Positions 10,030-21,204 of a stretch of DNA of 64,000 nucleotides are shown here, in pieces. The DNA lies in NCBI RefSeq assembly GCF_000003815.2, contig NC_049984.1, forward strand, positions 27,009,424-27,073,423, in the 5' to 3' direction. Under the pieces are notes generated by a model, which had not been told where the DNA came from, ran no database searches, and worked only from the letters and a program-made list of their open reading frames with translations. Within the stretch, counting starts at the first letter, position 1. Every line of letters begins with the position of its first letter. Made by a program: the position numbers and the translations under genes. Source of the DNA: Branchiostoma floridae (lineage: Eukaryota > Chordata > Leptocardii > Amphioxiformes > Branchiostomatidae).

Positions 10030-10584
10030 AGGCAATACATCTGTGTCTTCTCCAACAGGCATCTTGTGTGGCATAGAACTTGGGTCAGCCTAGGTAACCA
10101 CAAGCAAATATGAAGGACACATTTCTCTCTAAATCATTCAACACATCATTTGTGTCAAATGTGGGCTTTCCTGTTGGCTGGGCTCACCAAAGTCAAGACC
10201 ATGTACATTTCTATCATTTCTTCTTTAGGTCGATTAGTTGCTGCATGTGCTCCTTGTGCAACAGGTGGGCGTTGACGATATCAACAAATGCCCACTTGAC
10301 TTCCTCATATTGTAATTGAATTTCTTTGAAAAGAATTTCCATTATGTCGATAAGCGGACGTGGCTTCTATTCGGTGGCTAGCTTAAGTTAGTGGTTGGTA
10401 GATTTGCAGTTTTTTTGTCCATAGGGTCTCACTAACTGGAAATCACTATAAAATGCTGGGGGTAATACGGGCCGTGTAAACAAGTTCCAGCAAGCCTGAC
10501 AGATGATGTGGGGAGGTCTGCCCACGGGTGACCCTTTTGGATGACAGAAAAAAAGGAGACTTATGTGTCAGTTCATTTTTTTAT

Positions 10585-11035
10585 TATCTAGCAGTTACCG
10601 AAGCACTCGAAGCAGCAACCTCACTCCTCCCTCTGGAAAGAAATGAAGGAATTTGACAGATTTTACATATATGTACTGCAGTATTGACTAGAAGATGATG
10701 ATGATTAACTAGCAATGTGACACTTGCAGGGAGTAGAAATGTCTCTTCAATTATTCAACAATTAAACATCTTGACAGAAAAGTGTGATAAAAGACATTCT
10801 TACCACATAAGGACAGCAATGTCCACACAAAAAAGGTGCCAGGACTCGACAACGAACAACAAGTCAGATGAAGCGATCAGTTTGAATCCAGCAGCCGTTG
10901 CGCTACAAGGCAAAAGGTTTAAAAAAACAAAGGAATACTAAATTACCGTAAATGCAGAAACTTTCGCGGTGGTTTAATGTTCGCGGCTTGGACGGTGGCC
11001 GCTTCACCGCGAACTTAAAACCACCGCGAGCATTT
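10585..11035. repeat. Dispersed repeat copy 1 (pair with 19806-20235)
   Basis: About 450 bases, from the string AAGCAGCAACCTCACTCCTC through the MITE-like TACCGTAAATGCAGAAACTTT, are repeated in the same orientation at 19806-20235. Both contain a cttacc block (a GGTAAG donor on the minus strand) after a short minus-strand open stretch with FVVESW. The copies have diverged by scattered substitutions and small indels. Confidence 0.7.
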
Positions 11036-11150
11036 TCCATGGCAATAAGATACTACATGGCACCGTATGATGGTGCTACCACAAACCGAGAAAAATCCTT
11101 TTTACCTTGAAATTAAATCCCCAAGAACTTAAATGCATCAACAGTAATAA
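10943..11150. mobile_element. MITE with TTAC(C/T)GTAAATGCA-type ends
   Basis: The left end is TTACCGTAAATGCAGAAACTTTCGCGG. The right end, read backwards, is TTACTGTTGATGCATTTAAGTTC. The interior has repeated TTCGCGG/CCGCGAA blocks. The same end type occurs at 42236-42346 and, truncated, at 20157-20235. There is no coding capacity. Confidence 0.6.
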
Positions 11151-11245
11151 ATGCCTCATCTGAGCAACACCCCTAATTAAGACAAATCAAGGCAAAATAT
11201 TCCTAAACAAACTATAGACTCAATTTATCATCACAATTTACTTAC

Positions 11246-11358
11246 GAATCGTTGAGCTGTGAGGCAAACTCATAGCTGACCTCCTGGACCTGGCTAAAGC
11301 GGTAAATCAGGTCCTTCACGTCCTTGGGATTGTCCACGAAGTTGTGGTGATCAACAAA
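11246..11358 (-). CDS. Internal exon with strong splice sites (unrecognised)
   Basis: Minus-strand exon between acatcatacag and a consensus GTAAGT donor. It is open in phase 0 and reads FVDHHNFVDNPKDVKDLIYR then FSQVQEVSYEFASQLNDS. Splice sites and composition are convincing. The gene family is unknown. Other minus-strand exons (18416-18545, 20764-20870) may belong to the same long gene. Confidence 0.55.
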
Positions 11359-11689
11359 CTGTATGATGTGCATAGAAAAATAGCATGTGAATTTGTCGTT
11401 CCCTTGTGCAGTTACAAGCATTTGCCACCAAAAAGATACAAAAATAGAATTTATGCAGCAGTATCAAGATATCACAAAATGGTCACAAGGGCTCCAAATT
11501 GCCTATCTAATAAAGGATAAAAATATCCACAGATTTGTAACCGGTTATGCACAAAATTATACTTTATACTCTATAATTATACTCTAGTACAGAAGTACTA
11601 GAACTGTAACTGCCCCCTGGTACAGAGTCATCCCGGTCACGTGGTGCGCTAATGAGGAAGATGGCCGCCGCGAACCGCGACGAAACTTT

Positions 11690-11881
<192 letters not shown>

Positions 11882-11984
11882 TTAGCACCTTCGGTCTCAA
11901 TATAGCAAAGGAATCCGCTTGTTTCCCGCATTTTACGTTTGAGAATAAGTAAAATACGGCCTTTTAGTAGCCAAGTAAGGACAG

Positions 11985-12125
11985 AAATAATATATGTCAG
12001 TTGATGTCTATGTATATATAATATGATGATGTAACTGTCCTTGTAGCGAAGCTTCGGACGTCCAACATGTCCGAAGCTTCGCTACAAATAATATATGTCA
12101 GTTGATGTCTATGTATATATAATAT
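11985..12125. repeat. Perfect hairpin between 40-bp direct repeats
   Basis: A 40-bp sequence (11985-12024, AAATAATATATGTCAGTTGA...) is repeated exactly at 12086-12125. Between them lies a perfect inverted repeat with 19-bp arms (12041-12059, TTGTAGCGAAGCTTCGGAC, and 12069-12087) and a 9-bp loop. Either a small foldback element inserted with a long duplication, or a 101-bp tandem duplication was truncated after one unit. Confidence 0.85.
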
Positions 12126-12282
12126 ACAGTTTGAAAAACGGACTTGTAGCCGAACGGCCTCAAGATGAATACAGTCAAAACAACAGCTACAACTATGCGC
12201 TATTAGTAAAGAGCGAGGCTATTGACACACCTGATTTGATACGGGCCATAAAATTCCGTGGTCAGGTTTCAAGTGAGGCCTA

Positions 12283-12445
12283 GTTTCTCTGCCGTATAGC
12301 TGACCATCACCATGATACCCGCATCGTACGGCTGTCCATAGACCAAAGTCCGAGAACCGTGGTTTGATGCAAGTAACATTGGCACGGAAGTAACCGTTAC
12401 CCCAGCTATCTATAACTTCCCCGTCTTTTATTAAAGTAAGGGTAG
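12283..12445 (-). CDS. Possible exon, unrecognised
   Basis: The minus strand is open for about 50 codons reading IKDGEVIDSWGNGYFRANVT then KPRFSDFGLW. The composition looks protein-like and no similar frame exists on the other strand. No convincing splice sites were established and I cannot name a family. Confidence 0.22.
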
Positions 12446-12449
12446 TTGT

Positions 12450-13300
12450 TGCGATGCTGAATGTCTAGAATTGACGAATTGATTTAAGAGGCTCGGCCCT
12501 GGCTTGTTTCAGTAGAATTGGAGCAGTGAGCTAAATGCAGGGAGCGTACAATTGCACGGAGGTTTTGCTTTCAGTATTGGAGGATCATGCTGATTTCCCC
12601 CTGAAGATAGTGCAAACAGTTGCTTGTTGGCTTTGGAGATGGCTGGGAACATTTCCTAAAAGTAAGTGACATGTTTTCCGAGCACGTTAATTTGCACCGG
12701 AACAGACTTTGAGGACACATTTTCGATGAACTCCTCACACTGATTGATGACACTGGGCCGCCATAAACTTGTAGGATCTTTTTCTTTGTTTCTGGTATGT
12801 TATAAGGCATTAACCTGTAGCTTTGCCTGCCTTGTGAGCTATTGGTCTCTTAATCGTCCTGTCTAGGAAAAAGTAAAGTTCGTTTCTTTCTGCTGTATTT
12901 TGTACTGCAAGTTACTAAACAATTACTTTCTGAGCAAATTGCAACATTACATCGTTATCATGATAGTGAAGCAAAAAGTAAATGGCGTTTCTTTCTGCTG
13001 TTCTGCAATAAGAGGAAGTGCTATTGTGTACTATTGTGTCATAGCGTCCATGTGTTCTGGAAGATGCAGCGTTAAGGGCTCCAAAGGATTATGTACCTTG
13101 TACCCGCTTGACGTCAGTCAGATCAACCTTTGTAAGAGTTTTTAAATTCAAAGGCTGAAGGGTTACATGGACACACTCTCAGTGATCTCAAAAAAGACGT
13201 AAAACGAACACACTGAAGAATGTAGACTTATCTGTCTTGATACCCTAATCACTGAAAGGTCCCAGTGTAGCTGCACCAGTTGTATATTAACTTTTTTCCA
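12450..13300. other. No gene confirmed; possible decayed 3' part of family X copy
   Basis: In the direction of the pseudogene at 13303-13600 this stretch would hold the C-terminal half of family X, but the minus-strand frames are broken within a few codons. I could not find its expected FRGNRFN motif here. Confidence 0.3.
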
Positions 13301-13302
13301 TC

Positions 13303-13600
13303 TGCAGCATATTTACCAACAAGTGCATCTTACAGAAGTAATTAGACATTTTCAAGAGCTCATCCCTCACTTCCGTGGTCAAAGTGTCCCAGTTGTCTTT
13401 GACTACGGAAAGGAGTTCCTTTCACAGGTCCTCCAGCTGGCTGTTGAGCAGGGGGTTGGTTGCCTCCCTGTCAGATATGGTACTTCTTAATGATGTAATC
13501 ATCTGCGCTGTTTTCAGCTGGACAACTTCACCGGGTTCACACAGCACCTTGCCAGCTCCCGACAGGACTCCGAGAATAATTCCGTCAGACCTTCGAGATT
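13303..13600 (-). pseudogene. Family X (putative transposase) remnant, copy 1
   Basis: Minus-strand reading gives, in order, SESCRELA, a frameshift, VLCEPGE, KTAQMITSL, SDREATNPLLNSQLEDL, an in-frame TGA, KELLSVVKDNWDTLTTEV and KMSNYFCKMHLLVN. Every block aligns in order with the better copy at 48064-49469 (SDRGATNPLFNEQLQDM, ELLPVVEDNWDSLTDEV, FCKMHLLVN). One frameshift and one stop show it is inactive. It is the same gene family at an unlinked place and on the opposite strand, so it is dispersed. Confidence 0.75.
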
Positions 13601-13789
13601 GCCCTTACCTTCGAGATATGATCAGATGCATAGGGCAGATCCTGTAGGCATTGCCACGATAACTGCATCCAACACCTTCTCAATGTACCCTTGTTTCAAT
13701 CCGCTCTTTATTTGGTACTTCAGGAACCAGAAACTGAGGTGACCAACCTGGCCTTGGGTTCTTTCCTGCTGTTGGGTAGTCAAGTATTC

Positions 13790-13993
13790 TTATTCACAAC
13801 CTTCCAAAATGACTTCCTCCCAGATGTGTCGCAATTTTTTCCTCACAAACTCCCCAATCAGCTTGTCTGGGCTGTCGAACAGCCTCTCCAGCGATTCCAG
13901 GATACGGTTTTCCTCTTCCCACTGTAGCTCGAGTTGTCTTTGTCGCTTTTCTGCTTTATTTCCCTTGTCATAGCCGTCATGATAATTTGGCAC
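13790..13993 (-). pseudogene. Unrecognised charged coiled-coil fragment
   Basis: A minus-strand frame of 67 codons, rich in E, K and R, reads QRQLELQWEEENRILESLER. It lies between the family X remnant and the DIRS-type recombinase. It may come from either or neither. Confidence 0.25.
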
Positions 13994-14363
13994 AAGTGGA
14001 TGACATAATTAATGAGCAATGGAGGACATTGGAAGTTGATTTACCTCAGAAGGCGATTTTTTAGGCGACTCCAAACTAAGGAACACTGTGAGGGCAGCTA
14101 GAATGTGTCCTTTACTGGTATGGCAGAGCAGAAGAATTCATCTGATATTTGAAAGTTCTTACACCATTTGTCCGGTTGATGGCCACTCTAATCTGGGAGA
14201 GGGATCCCGCTTCTGTAGACAGTCCCCAGCAGCACTGCGTAGCTGTTTTTAGGGCCTCCGAAACAAAGTGAAAGTCACCTATGAAAAAATAGCAAAGGGC
14301 GGAAACTAAAAAATTTAGCAAAACGCTGTGGCCACTGTAGTCTGAGTCCTGGTAGCCACATTG

Positions 14364-14693
14364 TTATAACAGTTGACGCAATGTTTTCACGAAAGGCTGG
14401 TGTGTCAACGCCGCGTGCCGTACTCCCTGCCCCGTTCCCTGGGGTAGAACAAACGCGGGACCGTCCGCTGCCGCTGTGCTGGTCCTGGAGAACGCGGTTT
14501 CTAATGCTGTAGTCGGATACAGGGGCGACCCGGGGATGGGGATTTGCAATGTTCGCTCTTTAAACTGAATTGTCTTACTCCATCTCACGGTGATGATTGC
14601 GCCCCAGTCAAAGATACGAAAGTCTTTTCTGCATAGACTTCCACTCCTCATCTGCACCGAAGTTCTGGTTGATATGAATGGTACAAGTTTCAT
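14364..14693 (-). pseudogene. Tyrosine recombinase fragment, DIRS/Crypton type
   Basis: The minus-strand frame reads RKDFRIFDWGAIITVRWSKT, IQFKERTLQIPIPGSPLYPT and ALTHQPFVKTLRQLL. The sequence 'WSKTIQ', then 'IPGSPL.P', then 'LTH..F...LR' is the characteristic central part of DIRS/Crypton tyrosine recombinases. Beyond the stop, SDYSGHS recalls the conserved H-x-x-R region, but the expected arginine and tyrosine are not in frame. The encoded enzyme would have integrated circular DNA. This copy is broken. Confidence 0.7.
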
Positions 14694-14879
14694 ATAATTA
14701 TCACCGCAAGGAGGGAATTACAGACAGAAAACAACAACAGCTAACTCCTCACCTTTTGTCTTACTTTAAAGCATTTATTTAAAAAGATGTATTTAGGTTT
14801 CCTATATTTACTAGCAAGTAGTATCATGACATCAGGGCCGATATGAAAAAAAAACGGCATTGTTTATGCCACTAGAATA

Positions 14880-15270
14880 ACAGCAAATCCGATACAAATA
14901 ACAAATTCAATAGGCAATGGAATTCAAAAATACAAGGAGGTACGTGCCTTAATCCAACAATTAGCTTGTTATCAAACCCCTTTGTGAAACAGTAGGCGTG
15001 TGGGCAGCTGTGCTGCTCCAACCAGTTGCACACATCCCCCATGAAGTCCTTGACTGCGTCCAATTCCTCCCCTTCGACGTTGGGGAGGGACTTTTCGATG
15101 ACGTCGAGTCGTTGCGTCTTATTTTCTGAGTTTTTCAGCAACCTTGCTGAAGAACTGGTCAACGTCCTCTTGTGTAGGTCCCACAAGCAAATTTCCGACT
15201 TACTATGGGAATGAGAAAATACGTAGTGTTGTAAATGCTGTAGTTCTTCTCCAACAACTCTCAAGACAAG
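14880..15270 (-). pseudogene. DUF7869-type transposon gene remnant, copy 1
   Basis: In one minus-strand frame VGNLLVGPTQEDVDQFFSKV and AEKLRK occur, then a stop. In the adjacent frame DVIEKSLPNVEGEELDAVKD and NWLEQHSCPHAYCF continue. 'VGxTxEDVDQFFS' followed by a helical linker matches the C-terminal half of DUF7869 proteins, widespread putative transposases of invertebrates. The break after LRK is a frameshift. A second remnant with N-terminal motifs lies at 57673-58017. Confidence 0.62.
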
Positions 15271-15469
15271 GGATTGCAGAGATAATGGATCAGCAGTTTC
15301 TGATACGTCTTTTCTTTCGGACGCCGTCAATTCTCTTTTTGTCGTTGTCAAAATCAAGCCCTGTCAGTACTGGAGGATTTGAGCCTTTCAGCAAATCTAA
15401 CGCTACGTCCTCACTCATCTGCTTTCCCGCTTTGCAACACGAGAGGGCGTGACTACTGTAATAGTCCTC

Positions 15470-15960
15470 CCAGGTGTTACTGGATGTGTCTCATATCACA
15501 GTCTTCCTGACCACAGGTCATTACCTTCCTTCCAATACTGAAAGGAAATATCAACCTGAACTTGAAGTGTACCATGCGGCTTTTGTCTGGTCCTTCACAA
15601 TGCTGAACTTACGTGAACCGGTGCGGACGTTCTGGCCCGAGGAGCGGTACCTGCAGCTGTTTCACATGTTACAGGCCCACCATACTTCTGTACCAGCTCC
15701 CATTGTGCTTCTCCCCTGCTTCATTCTGTGCAAAAGTTTTGTTGCATGTTTACTTGCTCTGTAACAGAATTGCCTTGTATTTTGCCGGGTCATCTGTATC
15801 CTGCGCCTCTAGCCAGGCAGAAGTACAGTTGAACTTGAACATTAGCAGCCCTTCTGCCATTCCACTCAAGATCCAGTTCTATCTTTCCAGTTCTATCTAG
15901 ATGCTGAAAGCTAGTGACACTTTGCCTTCAAGCTGAATGCTAGTGAAATGATACTACAAA
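15470..15960. other. No gene confirmed
   Basis: A plus-strand open stretch (about 15600-15720, including TFWPEERYLQLFHML) looks partly protein-like, but it lacks clear splice sites and any family match. Confidence 0.25.
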
Positions 15961-16011
15961 GTTTCCTTACGCTTTGTTGTCACAGCGGTGGATGTTTGCT
16001 ATCACACTCCA

Positions 16012-16605
16012 TGGCACTGGTCAGGTCAGGTCCGGCCTCTGTGATGGCGACCCTATCGCACTGGTCAGGTCCGGCCTCTGTGATGGCGACCCTATGGCAC
16101 TGGCCAGGTCCGGCTTCTGGGATGGCGACCCTATCGCACTGGTCAGGTCCGGCCTCTGTGATGGCGACCCTATGGCATTGGTCAGGTCCGGCCTCTGGGA
16201 TGGCGACCCTATGGCACTGGTCAGGCTCGGCTTCTGGGATGGCGACCCTATGGCACTGGTCAGGCTCGGCTTCTGTGATGGCGACCCTATCGCACTGGTC
16301 AGGTCCGGCCTCTGTGATGGCGACCCTATGGCATTGGTCAGGCTCGGCTTCTGGGATGGCGACCCTATGGCATTGGTCAGTTCCGGCCTCTGGGATGGCG
16401 ACCCTATCGCACTGGTCAGGTCCGGCCTCTGGGATGGCGACCCTATGGCACTGGTCAGGTCCGGCCTCCGTGATGACGACCCTATGGCACTGGTCAGGTC
16501 CGGCCTCTGTGATGGCGACCCCATGGCATTGGTCAGGCTCGGCTTCTGGGATGGCGACCCTATGGCACTGGTCAGGCTCGGCTTCTGGGATGGCGACCGC
16601 ACTTG
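16012..16605. repeat. 39-bp minisatellite, about 15 units
   Basis: Tandem units of ATGGCGACCCTATGGCACTG followed by GTCAGGTCCGGCCTCTGTG. Units alternate between GGTCCGGCCTC and GGCTCGGCTTC variants and between CTATGGCACT and CTATCGCACT. Because 39 is divisible by three, frames on both strands stay open throughout. The long frames are a by-product of the array, and I see no flanking exon to support translation. Confidence 0.9.
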
Positions 16606-16639
16606 TTATGCCCTGCGAAAAATAAACGGGTAATGCAAT

Positions 16640-17760
16640 TAACGACGCGACCTTGGGAGATACCCGGACAGTCAGGCTAAGAAGCATTAGAATGTTTCAT
16701 TGTAGTTTGCTTCTAATACGATCTTCCTTATGTACTATTATGGGCGGGAAAATGATGTAGTGAGTTCTCTAGCTTGCAGTTAACTATTTACTAGTTAGCC
16801 TTAGTCTTGTGAACTCTATGGGAATTCCTTATTAAGTTTCATTTACAAGCCAATGGAACTGTGAAACGCTGGCCGTTTCTGGCTTATCTTTTTTAAAATC
16901 ACATACAGACGTATCTGCAGATTCAGTTAACATACGTTGCCATATTTATGAACTTCTATGGAAAGGAAGAAACCGGTACATGACGACAAATTACAGAAAA
17001 GACTTGTCGTTTGTCTTCAGTTTATCGATCCAAGTATTTATTTATTTTATTTATTTATTGATCTTGAATTGATTCCTGGTGTACAGCAGCTAACTGTGGA
17101 AAGAAGAAAAAAAATTATGGGTGTCTTGGCTATTTGGGCATAAATATTTCACTCCTTCTTGAAAGTTGATGTGTATTTCGGGGCCTGTACTGCTAGTCGC
17201 TGGGTAACATGGAATACGTTTTCAATCTTGGTCGATCACAAATGTTATAGCAATCAATCACTTTTGGCGTATTTTACTAACCCCAGGAACACAGCAACTG
17301 ACTGTTAGTAATTTTCACATTATCATGGAATTGAGTTAAGCCTGAGAATTTTATATCCTGCAGTTTCACCATTGAATGGTGCAACTCCTCCTGTGACTCG
17401 TGGAATATTATTGATTTTGCAGCAACATAAGATTTCAGAACACACGGGCCCATTTATAACCAAAGGTGTTCTGAATTTCGTACCCAATGAGATCTTGTAT
17501 CTGGACTGGTGCAACTCGAAGTGGACAAGCTCGGAAATAGTGTCGCAGAACATAGTATTATAACCCCCGTACTTAGCATTGTGTCCCATGGAATCGTAGC
17601 GGCTATCCCCACTCAACAATTTCAATCATTCCAATAAGAAGAGAACTAAGATATTAACCGCCATTAGTTTTCTGTTTTCAGCCTCCAGATCTGACCTCCT
17701 CGTTCAATAGGAAGTCTGAAATGTGAAATTGGTTATTTCGATCAATGGCCTCTCAATTGA
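16640..17760. other. No gene seen; AT-rich with TTTA microsatellite
   Basis: Includes a short (TTTA)n stretch near 17035-17060. Open frames (for example 17323-17625) are AT-driven and resemble nothing known. Confidence 0.45.
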
Positions 17761-17884
17761 TCTCATGAACAGTCGGCTGCGGAAAAAATTAAATAACATA
17801 CATGTGTGGAATGTTCTATTTCAAATAAGTGTGCATGTTGATATATGTGCATAGTATGCATGTTGATATGAATAACACGCCTTT

Positions 17885-18000
17885 CCTCTTTTGACACATA
17901 CAGCAGATGTACGTGCCATCCTCCGCACAAGACTGGCTGCAGTACCAGTGGCAGTGTGGGCAGCCTGCAGGGCTGCTGTGAGATGGGCCTCTTTGGCATT
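17885..18000 (-). CDS. Possible cysteine-rich zinc-finger exon
   Basis: In one minus-strand frame the sequence reads GCPHCHWYCSQSC and YICCMCQKRKG, with cysteine pairs C-x2-C, C-x3-C and C-x2-C, as in small treble-clef or RING/PHD-like fingers. Splice boundaries are not clear. It may be an exon of the long minus-strand gene around it, or a coincidence of a Cys-rich frame. Confidence 0.3.
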
Positions 18001-18415
18001 ACAGTACATTGGTACATTATTGTACTACTAGTACCTACCAAAACCCCACCCCTCTTTTATCGTTTCAATAAAACCAACATAATGTACTACTTTTATGTAG
18101 CAAAATAATGACAGTCAAACACTTAAGCACACAGCCAAGCAAAGCATCAACTTGAATCTTCCGTTTCGGGAGGATATGCGTGGTTACTGTACACAGAAGT
18201 CAATACCTGCTAATACTATTCAAAATTGTTCTGCTAACAACAAAGGGAGTGCATGTTTTTCAATGCTTTTGCCACTAGGTGTACATGGATCATACGTGCA
18301 TCATGAATGCATTCAACCAACTTGTCATGCACATATTAAGTTGTTACTGTTATCCTACAGCCTTCCATTTTAGTTTTATGTAGATATCATAAGACGGAAC
18401 TCGCGCAAAACGTAC

Positions 18416-18545
18416 CTCCACTTTTAACTTCTTCCAGCCACAAGGTGAACTTCTTGATGATACTTGTTTGTATTTCATATCGGTTGGTCCCTTGGTTTGC
18501 GAAGATCACATTACACTGCTCCATCAGGACATCTGGTTCCAATTT
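18416..18545 (-). CDS. Internal exon (unrecognised)
   Basis: Minus-strand stretch ending at a GGAG|GTACGT donor and encoding LEPDVLMEQCNVIFANQG then IIKKFTLWLEEVKSG. A TGA lies just upstream of the first leucine, so the 5' limit is uncertain. It is coding-like and compatible with the minus-strand gene of this half of the window. Confidence 0.4.
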
Positions 18546-19077
18546 TCAGTCAGAAGCTCTAAGGAATCTGTCTGAAACATACTGAAACGTAAGCAAAGTG
18601 ATTACAAATTCGTTGTTTAAAGGAGTTATAAAAACACAATTTGATATTTACTTATGCAAATGAAACTTTTGTTAATTTGGCAGTTTAGTTATGCAAATGA
18701 CGATCAATTAGTAATCCAGGGAAGGAGGGCATTGGATTCTCTTTATAGACTGTCCTCTAGCCTGATCAGTCTGTACGGTGCTATACTTTTCGTAAAGCGC
18801 CTGTTTGTAATTTCCCAATTCATCAGATTCCCAAGGAATGGCCCTTGTCTTAAAAATGTTCCCTCCGTTGTTGTCAGTGTCGGACTCGTCTGACGACTTG
18901 AACTCTGTTCGTAGTACACGCTGAAGTCTCTCCTTGACCTTCTGGTTGTATGACCGCTTGGCCCTCAAGGCCTTCAAGCGTTGTTTCATCGTCTTCGATT
19001 AAAAAAAAAAAGGCGCAATGTGTGCTTGGAAATCTGTCACATCTCTACGTTACACATGAGAGAGAAGCATAACTGAA

Positions 19078-19410
19078 AAGGTGTTCATGCATAAAGGACA
19101 ATTAGCATTGTATCCCGCGCACTGGCAACATTCAGAGAAGACGTGTTTCCTGCAAACAGCAGAGCCGCAACGCTGACACTGCATTCTAGCTCTTTCAAGT
19201 GTGTCTTTCCTCTTCTTTCCGCTAACACCTTGGATTCCTGACAGACACTCGCCTCGCCTTCGGACCGCTGACTTACCAGGCAGTAGTGAATCCTCCTGTA
19301 TTGCCGTGTACGCGGTGAGGTTGAAAGAACATGCATGGATATGAATCAGAGTGAACCCCATGCCGTGCTTCCAGCCATACTCGAATGAGTCCTGCTTCCC
19401 TGGATCTATC
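19078..19410 (-). pseudogene. piggyBac transposase C-terminal fragment
   Basis: On the minus strand a frame reads KRKDTLERARMQCQRCGSAV then CRKHVFSECCQC. C-x2-C-x4-C-x3-H-x5-C-x2-C is the arrangement of the C-terminal cysteine-rich domain of piggyBac transposases, which binds the element ends. The upstream part (GWKHGMGFTLIHIHAC) may come from the insertion domain, but no DDD core is visible. It is isolated and truncated. Confidence 0.6.
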
Positions 19411-19805
19411 TTCGGGTTCATGGCTTAGACGGTGCAGCAGTTGACCCTACACATCTAACATAGCGAAAGCAGTCATGGTCCATCTTGCAATCTTGGTCTT
19501 GGAGTAGAATCCCATTAACTAACCCCCCCCCCCCTCCCCCGATGAAGTCGCACCACTTTTATAAAACTGGTTTGAACTTTTTATCGTCCTTTGTTTGTCA
19601 CAAGAGGGGCGGCACTGTTGATAACATCAGCATATTCCGCAATCCAGACGATTTCTGCTTCATGGCATATGAATCACTAACACTCACTAACTCAGTCCGG
19701 TGGCCGTAGTGGCATTAAAACTGTTCACAAGGTCTTTCCACTTCTGGCGATCTGGCTAGTTCATTTTATATTACTTTATTGGCAATGCCTTGTATTTCTT
19801 ATCAA

Positions 19806-20235
19806 GCAGCTACCGACGCACTGGAAGCAGCAAACTCACTCCTCCCTGTGGAAATAAATGAAGGAATTTGACAGATTTTACAGTATATGTACTGCAGTAT
19901 TGACTAGAAAAAAATGATGATTGACTAGCAATGTGACACTTGTAGAAATGTCCCTTCAATTATTCAACAATTAAACATCTTCATCTTGGCGGAAAAGTGT
20001 GATAAAAGAAATTCTTACCACATATAGACAGAAATGTCCGCACCAAACAGAAGCCAGGACTCAACGACGAACAACAGGTCCGATGAAGCGAAAAGTCGGA
20101 AGCCAGTAGCCGTTGCGCTACAAGGCAAAAGGTAAAATAAAAAAAAGGATACTAAATTGCCGTAAATGCAGAAACTTTCCCGGTGGTTTAATGTTCTCGG
20201 TTTGGGCGGTGGCCGGTTCATGCACCGCGAACTTA
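19806..20235. repeat. Dispersed repeat copy 2 (pair with 10585-11035)
   Basis: Direct copy of the 10.6-11.0 kb segment, ending in a truncated MITE end (CCGTAAATGCAGAAACTTTC). On the minus strand it keeps the open stretch containing FVVESWLLF before a GTAAGA donor. Both copies keep that short frame open. Confidence 0.7.
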
Positions 20236-20239
20236 AAAA

Positions 20240-20755
20240 CAAAATTTTCGACAGGTACAACAAAACGCTGAATAGACACACCGGAAAAGAACTCAAAAAT
20301 GTCCTCGTCGAAGCAAAAGAAGGGCACCCCCAGTAACCGGAGGGGCTTTATGACACTGATCTAATAGATAAACGCTAATCGTTTCTACGCCACTTTAAAA
20401 GAGTTTTAGACGGGCCTTTCTCTCAGAAAGAAGTCATATCTTGTGATCAAAATCAGAGTCATAAGGTACAAATCATAACGTAAAATACACACTGGAGAAG
20501 CAACAGTCATCAGCTGTTCCCCTCTAACACCCTGTATCTACTTACACAATGATTTATCTTTGATGTAAGCATCTACCACACTGCCAAATATCTTACGTTT
20601 ACTTCATTAAGTACATACAGTACTAGTTGTATACAGTCCTAGACTAAAATGTTACGCTAACGTCACCATGAATTAGCCAAAGATTTCAAGTACTTCTATA
20701 TCCTGACAGTAGAATGGTAGTCACGTGTTGTTGATCAAGAACGTACCATGTGGAG
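20240..20755. other. No gene seen
   Basis: AT-rich sequence without supported exons or recognisable repeats. Confidence 0.4.
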
Positions 20756-20763
20756 TAACTTAC

Positions 20764-20870
20764 CCAGAGTTTGCCTTGTCTCTTCTGGTCTCCAACAACA
20801 TCTTCCACAGGATATATGACTATGGAGTCTGTCTCCTCGATCTCCTCAAAATCTTTCCAAACTTCTTATC
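20764..20870 (-). CDS. Internal exon (unrecognised)
   Basis: Minus-strand stretch ending at a consensus GTAAGT donor, encoding WKDFEEIEETDSIVIYPVED then VVGDQKRQGKLW. Acidic and short, with plausible acceptors upstream. No family is recognised. Confidence 0.4.
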
Positions 20871-21204
20871 TCCCAAGAAATCTTTACCATTTGGGAACTG
20901 GGCCGTTTTCATGAGGAGGGCTCGTGTTTCCTTTTAGGTATTTCCTATTCCTAGGTAGGGTCACATCTCGGGGACACGCTGTCAATCATCGTTTTCTTTC
21001 AGCTCACTGTGGGCTAGGCTGTAGTCTGGCCTCGAGGCCATTTATGGTAAAAACGTCATAGGCAGGGAGGGGCTTATCCTAGGTTACCCCAGGTCGGGAC
21101 CACATGTGTTTCGGACCTTGCATTTCGCAATTAGAAAGCTGACACACCATATCACGTATTTCATACTTAGGTAGATACTTTTCATGTACTCCTGCTTGAA
21201 AAGG

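Noticed and set aside
15948-16687. Long open frames on both strands (over 190 codons in several frames)
   Set aside because: All come from the 39-bp minisatellite. A period divisible by three keeps every stop-free frame open, and no flanking exon or family match supports any one frame.
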